A stretch of DNA of 64,000 nucleotides. Source: JAZDLX01 sp964538455. GTDB lineage: Bacteria; Electryoneota; Electryoneia; Electryoneales; Electryoneaceae. The position numbers and the translations under genes are program-made. This document shows positions 8,169-16,315 of this stretch, in pieces; position 1 is the first letter of the stretch; each line of letters opens with the position of its first letter. The notes below the pieces were generated by a model. The model made no database searches and was not told where the DNA came from. It saw only the letters and a program-made list of their open reading frames with translations. The stretch lies in contig CAZIDZ010000008.1 in NCBI GenBank assembly GCA_964538455.1, positions 1 to 64,000 on the forward strand. Reading direction: 5' to 3'.

Positions 8169-10181
8169 TCAGCGGACCAGCGCCACCGCCAGTATGACCA
8201 CCACGCCGATCGCCAGCATCAGCGCGTAGTTGCCGACAATTCCCGTCTGCAGGCGCCGCAGGTAGCCGCCCGCCCCAAACACCGTGCGCGCACTGCCCAA
8301 CACCATACCTCGGTCGATCACCGCGTCGTCGAATTTGTTCCAGGCGAGACGGCAGAAACCGATCAGCGGCTTGACAACGCTCGCGTCGTAGATCTCATCC
8401 ACGTAGTACTTGCGCCAGATGACCCTGCCGAGGCCGGCCTGCTCCGCATCGGGTTTCGCCACCCTGCGCTGGCGGATGTACATCACGTTGGCGATCACGA
8501 TGCCCAACAGCGCCGCGACCACCGAAACACCGATCAACATCCACTCGAGGGACATCGTCGGGTGGTGTGCGTGGTAGTGGACAGCCGCAAACGCCGGCTC
8601 GAACACCGGATCCAGCCACGCTTTGAACAGGTGGAGTTTCTCGCCGAAGACCGCCGGAAGCCCGATGTAGCCGCCGACCACCGACAGCAGCCCGAGCACG
8701 ATCAACGGTATGGTCATCACCGGCGGACTCTCGTGCAGCGCCTCCTCGCTCCCGCGCGGCCCCCTGTATTCGCCGAAGAAAGTGAGGTAAACCAGGCGGA
8801 ACATGTAGAACGCGGTGATAACCGCGGCGATCAGGCCCAGCGCGTAGGGCAGGTAACTACCGTGCGCAAACGTTGAGGCGAGGATTTCATCCTTGCTGAA
8901 GAAGCCGGAGAAACCGGGGATGCCGCAGATCGCCAGCGTGGCGAGCAGAAAGGTCACGTACGTGATCGGGATTTTCTTGCGCAGGCCGCCCATGTTGCGA
9001 ATATCCTGCGGATCGGTAGTGTGATCGTTGACGTGGTGCAGGCCGCCGTGCATCGTATGGATCACCGCTCCGGAACCGAGGAACAGCAGCGCCTTGAAAA
9101 AGGCGTGGGTCATCAAGTGGAAGATGCCGGAGCTGAATGCCGCGACTCCGGTCGCCATCACCATGTAGCCGAGCTGGCTGACGGTCGAGTAGGCGAGGAC
9201 TTTCTTGATGTCGAACTGTTTGATGCCGATGGTTGCCGCGAAGATCGCGGTGAACGCTCCGACGAGCGCGACAACGGTCATCGAGGCCGGAGCCAGCATG
9301 TAGAGCATGTTGCTGCGTGCGATCATGTAGACGCCGGCGGTGACCATCGTCGCCGCGTGGATCAACGCGGAAACGGGCGTCGGACCGGCCATCGCGTCGG
9401 GAAGCCATACATACAGCGGAAACTGCGCGCTCTTGCCCGCCGCGCCGAGCAGCAGCATCAGCGTGATCGCCACCACCGGGGCGGCGTTGGCGGTGTGGCC
9501 CCAGGTTGCCGCGGCGCGAGGAAAGACCTCCGTAAAATTCAGCGTCCCGAGGTACTTGAACATGAGGAACATCGCGATCAACATGCCGAAGTCGCCGATG
9601 CGGTTGACGATAAAGGCCTTCAGGCCCGCCTTGGCCTTCTCCATGTCCTCCCACCAGAAGCCGATCAGCAGGTAGCTGCAGAGGCCGACGCCCTCCCAGC
9701 CGATGAAGAGGATCGGGTAACTGCTGCCGAGCACGAGGGTGAGCATGAAAAAGACGAAGAGGTTCATGTAGGTGAAAAACGCCCGCACCCTTGGATCGCC
9801 ATGCATGTAACCGATACTGTAAATGTGGATGATCGCGCTGATTCCGGTGACCACCAGCAGCATCACGGCGGAGAGCGGATCGATCAGGAAGGCGAAGTCG
9901 AGGTTCAACCGGCCGACGTGCAGCCAGTTGAAGACAATCACCTCCACCGAGCGCTGACCCGGCTCGAGGCCGGCGAGCTGCAGCGTGAGGCTCACCGCGA
10001 CGGCGAAGCTGGCGACGATCATCAGACTGCCGAACCAGCCGACAATCTTTTCAGGCAGGCGGCGGGCCAAAAGACCGTTGACGATCACACCGACCAGCGG
10101 AAAGATCAACAGCCAGACGGCATAGCCCATGTCGACCGATGCGGCTGCACTCCGGGCCATCTCAAGAGCGTGGTGTTCCAC
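8169..10181 (-). CDS. nuoL: NADH-quinone oxidoreductase subunit L
   Basis: Largest antiporter-like subunit of complex I (670 aa). It carries the N-terminal proton_antipo_N domain, the main proton channel domain with PLYVWLPDAMAGPTPVSA and ALIHAATMV motifs, and a long C-terminal part including the lateral helix that braces NuoM and NuoN. It is separated from nuoK by a 146-bp spacer holding a CAGGAT repeat pair; most other junctions of this operon are much tighter, so the repeat probably inserted here. Start ATG 10181 gives an N-terminus of normal length. Confidence 0.97.
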   Translation of the reverse strand: MEHHALEMARSAAASVDMGYAVWLLIFPLVGVIVNGLLARRLPEKIVGWFGSLMIVASFAVAVSLTLQLAGLEPGQRSVEVIVFNWLHVGRLNLDFAFLIDPLSAVMLLVVTGISAIIHIYSIGYMHGDPRVRAFFTYMNLFVFFMLTLVLGSSYPILFIGWEGVGLCSYLLIGFWWEDMEKAKAGLKAFIVNRIGDFGMLIAMFLMFKYLGTLNFTEVFPRAAATWGHTANAAPVVAITLMLLLGAAGKSAQFPLYVWLPDAMAGPTPVSALIHAATMVTAGVYMIARSNMLYMLAPASMTVVALVGAFTAIFAATIGIKQFDIKKVLAYSTVSQLGYMVMATGVAAFSSGIFHLMTHAFFKALLFLGSGAVIHTMHGGLHHVNDHTTDPQDIRNMGGLRKKIPITYVTFLLATLAICGIPGFSGFFSKDEILASTFAHGSYLPYALGLIAAVITAFYMFRLVYLTFFGEYRGPRGSEEALHESPPVMTIPLIVLGLLSVVGGYIGLPAVFGEKLHLFKAWLDPVFEPAFAAVHYHAHHPTMSLEWMLIGVSVVAALLGIVIANVMYIRQRRVAKPDAEQAGLGRVIWRKYYVDEIYDASVVKPLIGFCRLAWNKFDDAVIDRGMVLGSARTVFGAGGYLRRLQTGIVGNYALMLAIGVVVILAVALVR

Positions 10182-10246
10182 AGAAACCCTCCCTGCGTTC
10201 GCAGGATTCTCTTACCTCGCAAGTTCAAACACCAAGAAAACACTTT

Positions 10247-10321
10247 AAAACAGGATGTACAGGATTTACATGATGTTAACTGCTTGTTCTTTTGTTTTTA
10301 CCATCCTGTGTATCCTGTTTC
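10247..10321. repeat. CAGGAT-type inverted repeat pair between nuoL and nuoK
   Basis: acaggatgtacaggatt (10250-10266) and atcctgtgtatcctgttt (10302-10320) form an inverted pair with a ~35-nt T-rich spacer. It lies inside the nuo operon and would form a hairpin in the mRNA. Confidence 0.75.
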
Positions 10322-10327
10322 CAGGTT

Positions 10328-10642
10328 TCAGTTTTTCAAAAGGTTCAGCTTTGTGATGTCCAGCGATTCGATGTTGCGGAAGATGGTGACCACGATCGCC
10401 AGACCGATGCCCACTTCCGCCGCGGCGACGGTCATGCTGAAAAAGACGAAAACCTGCCCGGCGATCATCTCCGAGTAATGGCTGAAGGCGATCAGGGTCA
10501 GGTTCGCGGAGTTCAACATCAATTCAACGGACATGAAGATGATGAGGATGTTGCGCCGCGTCAGCACGCCGATCGCCCCGATTGCGAACAGGGCGGCCGC
10601 GAGCCACAGATAGTAGTTAAGTCCCAGTTCGATCATCGTCAC
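10328..10642 (-). CDS. nuoK: NADH-quinone oxidoreductase subunit K
   Basis: Small membrane subunit of complex I (104 aa, three transmembrane helices) that forms part of the proton path near the quinone end. The glutamates inside helices 2 and 3 are seen in the SVELMLNSANLTL and AAAEVGIGLAIV segments. The start overlaps the end of nuoJ by 4 bp (ATGA), indicating translational coupling. Confidence 0.97.
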   Translation of the reverse strand: MTMIELGLNYYLWLAAALFAIGAIGVLTRRNILIIFMSVELMLNSANLTLIAFSHYSEMIAGQVFVFFSMTVAAAEVGIGLAIVVTIFRNIESLDITKLNLLKN

Positions 10643-11151
10643 ACCCGAGTTTTCTTCGCCAGGGCCACCGCCCCGATCACTGCCGCGAGCAACAGTACGC
10701 CCGCGATCTCAACGGCGAACACATAGTCGGTGAACAGTTCCTTGCCCAGCCAGCGGGCGCTGCCGATCACATACGCCTGCGGCGAAGGCTGGAAGATCGT
10801 CACCCCCACCCCGCTACGCACCAGGTACGCCAGAAGCACCAAACCGACGCCGATCCCGACGATCGCGCCGAGTGCAATCCAGACCGGCTTGCGCTCCTCC
10901 AGTTTCTCCGGCTCGCGCAGGTTGAGCATCATGACAACGAAAAGGAAGAGCACCATGATTGCGCCGGCGTAGACCACGATCTGCACCGCGGCGAGGAAAA
11001 ACGCCCCGAGCAGGACGTACAGCCCCGCGAAACTGAAGAAGGTCAGCACCAGCCAGAGAATGCTGAACACGGGATTCCGCCGGGTGATGACCATGATCGC
11101 CCCGAACAGGGCGACAACGGCCAGCATGGCGAACATGATTGTCTGCATCAC
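10639..11151 (-). CDS. nuoJ: NADH-quinone oxidoreductase subunit J
   Basis: Membrane subunit of complex I, 170 residues with about five transmembrane helices. The conserved helix AAVQIVVYAGAIMVLFLFVVMM, which contains the pi-bulge and aromatic residues involved in coupling, is present at about residues 54-75. It overlaps nuoK by 4 bp and follows nuoI by 84 bp. Confidence 0.96.
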   Translation of the reverse strand: MMQTIMFAMLAVVALFGAIMVITRRNPVFSILWLVLTFFSFAGLYVLLGAFFLAAVQIVVYAGAIMVLFLFVVMMLNLREPEKLEERKPVWIALGAIVGIGVGLVLLAYLVRSGVGVTIFQPSPQAYVIGSARWLGKELFTDYVFAVEIAGVLLLAAVIGAVALAKKTRV

Positions 11152-11235
11152 TTTTGCTCTCCACCGCGAGAGTGTTTGTTTCAGAACGACCGCCGCGTCC
11201 GTACGAACGCGGTGACCGCCGCCACAAGCCGGCGA

Positions 11236-11751
11236 TCAATCCTTGTAGAAAATCGGACCGCCGACCTTCTCGGTCAGCATCTCCTTCGTGTAGATCAACT
11301 TGTCCCGACTGTCCTCGGCGAACTCGTAGAACGGCGTCAGGAAGATCGCCGCCTCCGGGCACGCCTCTTCGCACATGCCGCAGTAGATGCAGCGCAGCAT
11401 GTCGATTTCATAGGTGACAGCATAGCGTTCGGTGGTGTGCAGATGGCGGCGTTCGGACGGCACCTCCCCCGCCTGAATGGTGATCGCATCGGCCGGGCAC
11501 GCCAGTTCGCACATCTGGCAACCGACACACCGCTCACGGCCGAATTCATCCCGTTTGAGCACATGACGGCCGCGCCAGCGATGGCTCACCTCCCACTTCT
11601 CCTCCGGGTACTGAATCGTAACCGGCTTCTTGAAGAAGTGGGAAATCGTCACCCCCATGCCCTTCATGATCGCTGGCAGGTAGAGCCGCTCCATCAACGT
11701 CAAGTGGTATTTCCGGTATGGATCGTTTTCGTACGTGCGCGTTGTTGACAC
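11236..11751 (-). CDS. nuoI: NADH-quinone oxidoreductase subunit I
   Basis: Peripheral-arm subunit carrying clusters N6a and N6b, which pass electrons towards N2. Two full 4Fe-4S motifs are present, CVGCQMCELACP and CIYCGMCEEACP. The open frame extends to 11805, but GTG 11751 is the likely start: GGAGG lies 5 nt ahead, and the 18 extra codons upstream run into the CAGGAT repeat. About 171 residues, normal for NuoI. The gene is split from nuoH by the GxxExxY gene and its repeats, an insertion in an otherwise standard H-I order. Confidence 0.95.
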   Translation of the reverse strand: MSTTRTYENDPYRKYHLTLMERLYLPAIMKGMGVTISHFFKKPVTIQYPEEKWEVSHRWRGRHVLKRDEFGRERCVGCQMCELACPADAITIQAGEVPSERRHLHTTERYAVTYEIDMLRCIYCGMCEEACPEAAIFLTPFYEFAEDSRDKLIYTKEMLTEKVGGPIFYKD

Positions 11752-11790
11752 ACTTGCCTCCAGCTTGCAAGCTTCACTCAGGAACGGAAG

Positions 11791-11829
11791 AAACAGGATG
11801 CACACGATGATGCAAGATGTACAGGATTG
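11791..11829. repeat. CAGGAT-type repeat, left of the GxxExxY gene
   Basis: aaacaggatgcacacgatg followed by atgcaagatgtacaggatt: the same unit as at 10.25 kb, here extended by an extra block. It lies 13 bp after the stop codon of the GxxExxY gene and is inverted relative to the copy at 12199-12252. Confidence 0.75.
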
Positions 11830-11841
11830 TTTCTCCCCTTT

Positions 11842-12228
11842 CTACGCGTAAAGGCGTTTATACTCCAGTTTCGGCCTACCAAAATTCAGCAAAAGAGCAG
11901 TTTTTAAACCTGTTGCTTTTAAATAATTGATAACCTGTGCCTGATGCTCAGGAATCAACGCTTTTACCGTCTTCAATTCACACAAGATCATTTTTTCAAC
12001 GATCAAATCGGCAATATATTTTCCAACAACCTCGCCACGAAATTGAACCTCTAAAGGAACTTGCGTTTCCACCTTAAATCCTTCACTACGTAATGCTAAA
12101 GACAACGCTCCCTCATAAACATGTTCGAGAAACCCTGCACCCAATTCATTAAGAACTTGAAAACTTATACCAATTATTTTCCCCGTTAATTCGTCTTTTT
12201 TATCCTTTGAATCCTGTTTATCCTGCAT
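11842..12228 (-). CDS. GxxExxY protein (PD-(D/E)XK nuclease-like)
   Basis: 128-residue protein of the GxxExxY family, related to the PDDEXK_3 nuclease-like domain; no activity is established. The naming motif is G32-F-L-E35-H-V-Y38, and D74 and E84-L-K86 fit the D..ExK metal site of this fold. It interrupts the nuo operon between nuoI and nuoH. It is markedly AT-rich and Lys-rich compared with its GC-rich neighbours, indicating horizontal acquisition. CAGGAT repeats flank it on both sides in inverted orientation. The first ~9 codons (M-Q-D-K-Q-D-S-K-D) are themselves made of the repeat; M-codon 12228 lies within it, so a start nearer K-D-E-L-T-G-K may be used. It is probably transcribed as part of nuo. 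Confidence 0.88.
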   Translation of the reverse strand: MQDKQDSKDKKDELTGKIIGISFQVLNELGAGFLEHVYEGALSLALRSEGFKVETQVPLEVQFRGEVVGKYIADLIVEKMILCELKTVKALIPEHQAQVINYLKATGLKTALLLNFGRPKLEYKRLYA

Positions 12229-12252
12229 GTTTTATCCTGTACATCCTGTTTC
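12199..12252. repeat. CAGGAT-type repeat, right of the GxxExxY gene
   Basis: Series of atcctttga, atcctgttt, atcctgcat, atcctgtac and atcctgtttc units. It overlaps the first codons of the GxxExxY gene and ends about 12 bp before the nuoH stop codon. Inverted relative to 11791-11829. Confidence 0.75.
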
Positions 12253-12263
12253 ACTCTGTTCTT

Positions 12264-13319
12264 TTATTTTGCAACGCCGAGCGACTGGAAAATTGTCAGC
12301 AGCGCGGCGGTGAAGAAAATATTGAAGACGCCGAGCGGGATCAGCCGTTTCCAGCCGAGTCCCATCAGCTGGTCATAGCGGAAGCGGGGGATCGTCCACC
12401 TCACCCAGATGAACACGAACATGAAGAAGAAAGTCTTCACCCAGAACACGCCCATCGACAGCAGACCCCACCAAATGGACGGATCGGCGGGAGGCGTCAC
12501 CCAGGGGATCGACCAGCCGCCGAAATAGAGGGTCGCCATCAACCCACTGGCCATGGTCATGTGGACATACTCGCCCAGCATGAACAAACCGTATTTCATC
12601 GCCGAGTACTCAGTGTGGTACCCCCCCACCAACTCGTTCTCCGCTTCCGGCAGGTCGAAGGGGATGCGAGCGGATTCGGCGAACGCAGCGGTCATGAAAA
12701 TGACAAAACCGATCGGGTGGCTGAAGACGCTCCAATGCCAAACGGCGCCGGTCTGGTTGAGCACGATCTGGCGCAGGCTGAGCGTACCGTGATCGAGGAT
12801 CAACGCCACGAGCGCGAGCCCCATCGCGATCTCGTAGGAGATCATCTGCGAGGAGGCGCGCAGCCCGCCCATCAGGCTGTACTTGTTGTTACTCGCCCAG
12901 CCGCCGGTGATGATCCCGTACACCCCCAGCGAGCTGATCGCAAGGATGTAGAGGATGCCGACGTTCAGGTCGGTAATCTGCAGGGGGATGACATGGCCGG
13001 CGATTGTCAACCGGTCTCCGAACGGCATCACCGCCATCAGGAACCCGGCGGCCATGAAAGTGAAGGTCGGCGCGATGACGAAAAGCAATTTGTTCGCGCG
13101 ATCGGGGATGAATTCCTCTTTCATGAAGAACTTGACGCCGTCCGCGATCGGTTGCAGCAATCCGAAGGGACCCGCGCGGTTGGGGCCGTACCGATCCTGC
13201 AGGAAACCGGCGTACTTGCGCTCGGCGAGGGTTGTCCAGGCGACGACGGTCAGGACGGCGATGAACATGACCACCGCGACCAGGGTTTTCTCGATGAGAA
13301 AGACAGCGATCTCAGGCAT
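12264..13319 (-). CDS. nuoH: NADH-quinone oxidoreductase subunit H
   Basis: Membrane subunit at the junction of the two arms, forming much of the quinone chamber; 351 residues with about eight helices. The hallmark PFDLPEAENELVGGYHTEY loop with its acidic residues is present, as is GPNRAGPFGLLQPIADGVK near the N-terminus. It overlaps the end of nuoG by 8 bp, so nuoG is not followed by lost coding sequence. Confidence 0.97.
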   Translation of the reverse strand: MPEIAVFLIEKTLVAVVMFIAVLTVVAWTTLAERKYAGFLQDRYGPNRAGPFGLLQPIADGVKFFMKEEFIPDRANKLLFVIAPTFTFMAAGFLMAVMPFGDRLTIAGHVIPLQITDLNVGILYILAISSLGVYGIITGGWASNNKYSLMGGLRASSQMISYEIAMGLALVALILDHGTLSLRQIVLNQTGAVWHWSVFSHPIGFVIFMTAAFAESARIPFDLPEAENELVGGYHTEYSAMKYGLFMLGEYVHMTMASGLMATLYFGGWSIPWVTPPADPSIWWGLLSMGVFWVKTFFFMFVFIWVRWTIPRFRYDQLMGLGWKRLIPLGVFNIFFTAALLTIFQSLGVAK

Positions 13320-14199
13320 TTTCCAGCTCCGCCACGGTTTTCGGGATTCCCGCCCCGGTAGTAATGTCCGCGTCCCCCTCGATGGTCCAGTCGTCGAGGT
13401 TGTAATGCTCGAAGCGACATTCGTCGCAGATCATGCTTTTCATCACACGGTGTTCATCCATGCGTGCGGTTACACGATAGATTTTCCCGTGGTACAGGCC
13501 GAGCATCACCTTGCAGCCGTGCTTGCAGTCCTTGCGGTAGGCCGGGACGTGCTCGAGGTCCCAGACCCTCGCGCTGAAACGCATTTTCTTGTCGGTAAGC
13601 GCTCCCACCGGGCAGATGTCGATCAGGTTGCCCGCCCATTCGGAGGGCACCGCCGCCTCGATGTAGCTGCCGATTTCCATGTGGTCGCCGCGGTTGAGCG
13701 CTCCGATGTGATGAACGCCGAGATAGTCTTCGGAAAGACGGATGCAGCGTCGGCAATGGATGCAGCGGTTCATCTCCTTGGCGATCTTCTCGCCGTAGTC
13801 CGTCTTCGGATAGGTTCGCTTGACGTGGCGGTAACGGCCGACGGGGAAACCGAACTTGTAGCCGTAATCCTGCAGGTCGCACTCCCCCGCCTGGTCACAG
13901 ATCGGGCAGTCGAGGGGATGGTGGATGAGCAGGAACTCCATCACCCCGCGGCGGGCTTTGAACACCCGGTTGTTGTTGGTGCGAACGACCATGCCGTCGC
14001 GGATCGGCGTGTTGCAGGCGATCTGCAGCTTGCCCATCCCCTCCACCTCGACGAGGCAGATGCGGCAGTTTCCCTGCGGTGGAAACCAAGGGTAGTAGCA
14101 GTAAGTCGGGATTTCCACCCCTGCCTTGCGCGCCGCCCAGAGGATCGTCACACCATCGGGTGCGTCAACCTGTTTGCCGTCTATGATCACATTCGGCAT
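13312..14199 (-). CDS. nuoG: NADH-quinone oxidoreductase subunit G, short form
   Basis: Iron-sulfur subunit of the NADH dehydrogenase arm, only 295 residues against about 600-900 in most bacteria. It retains a ferredoxin 2Fe-2S domain (C34, C45, C48, C62), the His/Cys 4Fe-4S site (H94, C98, C101, C107) and a further 4Fe-4S site (C146, C149, C152, C196). A partial molybdopterin-type cluster region follows (C225, C229, C258, C261) in which the first cysteine of the usual CxxCxxxC is replaced. The large inactive molybdopterin-oxidoreductase domain is absent. It overlaps nuoH by 8 bp and shows no frameshift, so this looks like a naturally trimmed form rather than a broken gene. ATG 14199 begins a standard N-terminus. 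Confidence 0.92.
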   Translation of the reverse strand: MPNVIIDGKQVDAPDGVTILWAARKAGVEIPTYCYYPWFPPQGNCRICLVEVEGMGKLQIACNTPIRDGMVVRTNNNRVFKARRGVMEFLLIHHPLDCPICDQAGECDLQDYGYKFGFPVGRYRHVKRTYPKTDYGEKIAKEMNRCIHCRRCIRLSEDYLGVHHIGALNRGDHMEIGSYIEAAVPSEWAGNLIDICPVGALTDKKMRFSARVWDLEHVPAYRKDCKHGCKVMLGLYHGKIYRVTARMDEHRVMKSMICDECRFEHYNLDDWTIEGDADITTGAGIPKTVAELENA

Positions 14200-14250
14200 C
14201 TGAACTCTCCTGGAAAACGGTAACGGTTACTTCCATATCCCCCGCGTCAC

Positions 14251-15696
14251 CTACGCCTTCCGATCAACTTCCCACTCCTTCCACTTCTCCGGATCGGTCC
14301 CGGGAGTCCGGGCAATTCCCTGGAAGGTGGTGGTGAAATCTTCGGGCTGCGGATAGTTGAACGGCATTCCGCGCCGCCAGTTCTCGGGTTTCGCTTCCAC
14401 TGCGCGGGCGGCGAGACGGGTTTTGCCGGTGACCATCGACTTGCCCTCGCGGATGTAGTATTCGAACTCCTCCGGCCACTTCTCCATCATCGACTTGATC
14501 GGCATCACGATGCTGTCGCCGAGCGGGCAGATGGTGTTGCCGAAGATTTCGTCGAACACGTCCAGCATCAGATCCTTGACGCCCGGCTGCGGCTGCCCGG
14601 CTTCGATGTCGAGCAACATTTTGTGCACCCAACCGGTCCCCTCGCGGCAAGGCGTGCACTGGCCGCAGGATTCATGGTGGTAGAACGTGGCGAGCACGGT
14701 GGCCATTTCCACAAGGCAGGTCTGCTCGTCCATGACGATCATCCCGCCGGAACCGAGCATCGAACCGTGCTCGGCGATGGATTCATAATCCATGTTGCAG
14801 GCGAAGAATTCCTCAGGAGTCAGCGCGGGGACCGACGATCCGCCGGGGATCACAGCCTTCAGTTTGCGGTCCTTCCAGACGCCGCCCACCTCCTCCTCGA
14901 AGAATTTCTTCATCGGATAGCCGAGTGGAACCTCGTAGACGCCGGGCCGCTCGACGTGCCCGCATACGGACCAGAGCTTGGTGCCCACCGACTTCTCCGT
15001 GCCCCATTGCCGGTACCATTCCGCGCCGTGCTCGAGGATCTTGGCGACGGCGGTCAATGTCTCGACGTTGTTGACGACGGTTGGATTGCGGAAGAAGCCT
15101 TCGACCGCCGGGAAGGGAGGTTTGATCCTGGGGTGGCCGCGCTTGCCCTCGAGCGATTCGATCAGCGCGGTTTCCTCGCCGCAGATGTAGGCACCCGCGC
15201 CGCGATGGGTCCAGATGTCAACGTCGAACCCGCTGCCGAGCACGTTGACGCCGATGTACCCGGCTTCGCGGGCTTGAGCGAGGGCGGCTTCAATTGTCTT
15301 CCAGGCTTTGACAAATTCGCCGCGGAGATAGACATACGCGGTGCGCACACCGATTGCGTACGCCGCGATCAGCATGCCTTCGAGCAGCTGGTGGGGATTT
15401 TTCTCAAGGATCTCACGGTCCTTGAAGGTCCCCGGCTCGGACTCGTCGGCGTTGCAGAGCAGGTATTTTGGTTTGTCGTTTTTCGGCACGAATGACCATT
15501 TGAGGCCCGTGGGGAAACCCGCGCCGCCGCGCCCGCGCAATCCCGAGTTCTTGACGATCTCGGTGACCTGTTCGGGCGTCATCTTGTCGGCGAGGATGCG
15601 TTTCCAGGTCTTGTATCCCCCGTGCTGCTCGTAGACCTTGAGCTCCGTCATGCCCGGGACGTCGATGCCACCGAAGACGTATTTCGTGAGGGCCAT
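14251..15696 (-). CDS. nuoF: NADH-quinone oxidoreductase subunit F
   Basis: Catalytic NADH-binding subunit with FMN and cluster N3. The FMN/NADH motif GRGGAGFPTG lies at residues 55-64, the SLBB domain in the middle, and the N3 cysteines in ESCGQCTPCREG near residue 340 plus one near 389 (TICPLGDS). ATG 15696 is chosen over an upstream TTG (15708) because GGGAG sits 5 nt before it; about 481 residues. The C-terminus has an extra ~60 residues after the cluster domain, seen in some lineages. Confidence 0.96.
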   Translation of the reverse strand: MALTKYVFGGIDVPGMTELKVYEQHGGYKTWKRILADKMTPEQVTEIVKNSGLRGRGGAGFPTGLKWSFVPKNDKPKYLLCNADESEPGTFKDREILEKNPHQLLEGMLIAAYAIGVRTAYVYLRGEFVKAWKTIEAALAQAREAGYIGVNVLGSGFDVDIWTHRGAGAYICGEETALIESLEGKRGHPRIKPPFPAVEGFFRNPTVVNNVETLTAVAKILEHGAEWYRQWGTEKSVGTKLWSVCGHVERPGVYEVPLGYPMKKFFEEEVGGVWKDRKLKAVIPGGSSVPALTPEEFFACNMDYESIAEHGSMLGSGGMIVMDEQTCLVEMATVLATFYHHESCGQCTPCREGTGWVHKMLLDIEAGQPQPGVKDLMLDVFDEIFGNTICPLGDSIVMPIKSMMEKWPEEFEYYIREGKSMVTGKTRLAARAVEAKPENWRRGMPFNYPQPEDFTTTFQGIARTPGTDPEKWKEWEVDRKA

Positions 15697-15737
15697 GAAC
15701 ACTCCCAATTCGACAGCTGCCTAAAACACCTTCTTTA

Positions 15738-15805
15738 ACAGGATGCGCAGGATTCACATGATTTCTAAAACAGTGTCTTTTAAATCCTGTCCATCCAGTT
15801 TCAAG
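15738..15805. repeat. CAGGAT-type inverted repeat pair between nuoF and nuoE
   Basis: aacaggatgcgcaggattc (15738-15756) and aaatcctgtccatccagttt (15782-15801) form an inverted pair in the nuoE-nuoF spacer. The right arm reaches the 3' end of nuoE. Confidence 0.7.
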
Positions 15806-16304
15806 ATTTCTCTTTTCCGTTCCCGCCAGATGCGCGCCAGCCCTCGATCAGTTCGTCGATCTTGTCGAAGGTGAGGTTCTCGTAGTAGTCGTCGTTCACC
15901 TGCATCACCGGAGAATTTCCACAGGCGCCGAGGCATTCGACGCGGTGCAGGCAGAACAGCCCATCCTCCGTCACCTTGTCCTCCTCGATCCCGTGCGCGT
16001 CCTTGAAGTACTGAATCATCGCCTCGGAGTCGCGCAGGTTGCAGGAGATATTGTGGCAGACCTGGATGTGATATTTCCCCACGGGCTTCCGGGGGAAGTA
16101 GGTGTAGAAGGTCATCGCCTCGTACACATGGATCGCTGGCACACCGAGCAATTCCGCGACGTGATCGCAGGCCTCCCTGTCCAGCCAGCCGCGCTCCTCG
16201 ACGACGATGTGCAGTGCGGGCAGGATCGCGGACATGGGGTGCGGATAGTGGGTCATCGCCTCCTTGACCCGCTGTTGGTTCTCCTTGGAAAGCTGATAAG
16301 CCAT
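15801..16304 (-). CDS. nuoE: NADH-quinone oxidoreductase subunit E
   Basis: Thioredoxin-fold 2Fe-2S subunit (cluster N1a) of the NADH dehydrogenase module; 167 residues. The four ligands are C83, C88, C124 and C128 in VCHNISC and VECLGAC, the standard spacing. It follows nuoD by 11 bp. The last codons run into the CAGGAT repeat, so the exact C-terminus (GGNGKEKS) may have been changed by repeat insertion. Confidence 0.96.
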   Translation of the reverse strand: MAYQLSKENQQRVKEAMTHYPHPMSAILPALHIVVEERGWLDREACDHVAELLGVPAIHVYEAMTFYTYFPRKPVGKYHIQVCHNISCNLRDSEAMIQYFKDAHGIEEDKVTEDGLFCLHRVECLGACGNSPVMQVNDDYYENLTFDKIDELIEGWRASGGNGKEKS

Positions 16305-16315
16305 CCGTGCGCTCC

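Noticed and set aside
5960..8197. 745-codon plus-strand open frame
   Set aside because: Antisense to nuoN and nuoM; His/Asp/Gln/Arg-rich composition typical of a shadow in GC-rich DNA.
9021..10478. 485-codon plus-strand open frame
   Set aside because: Antisense shadow of nuoL running through the repeat and into nuoK.
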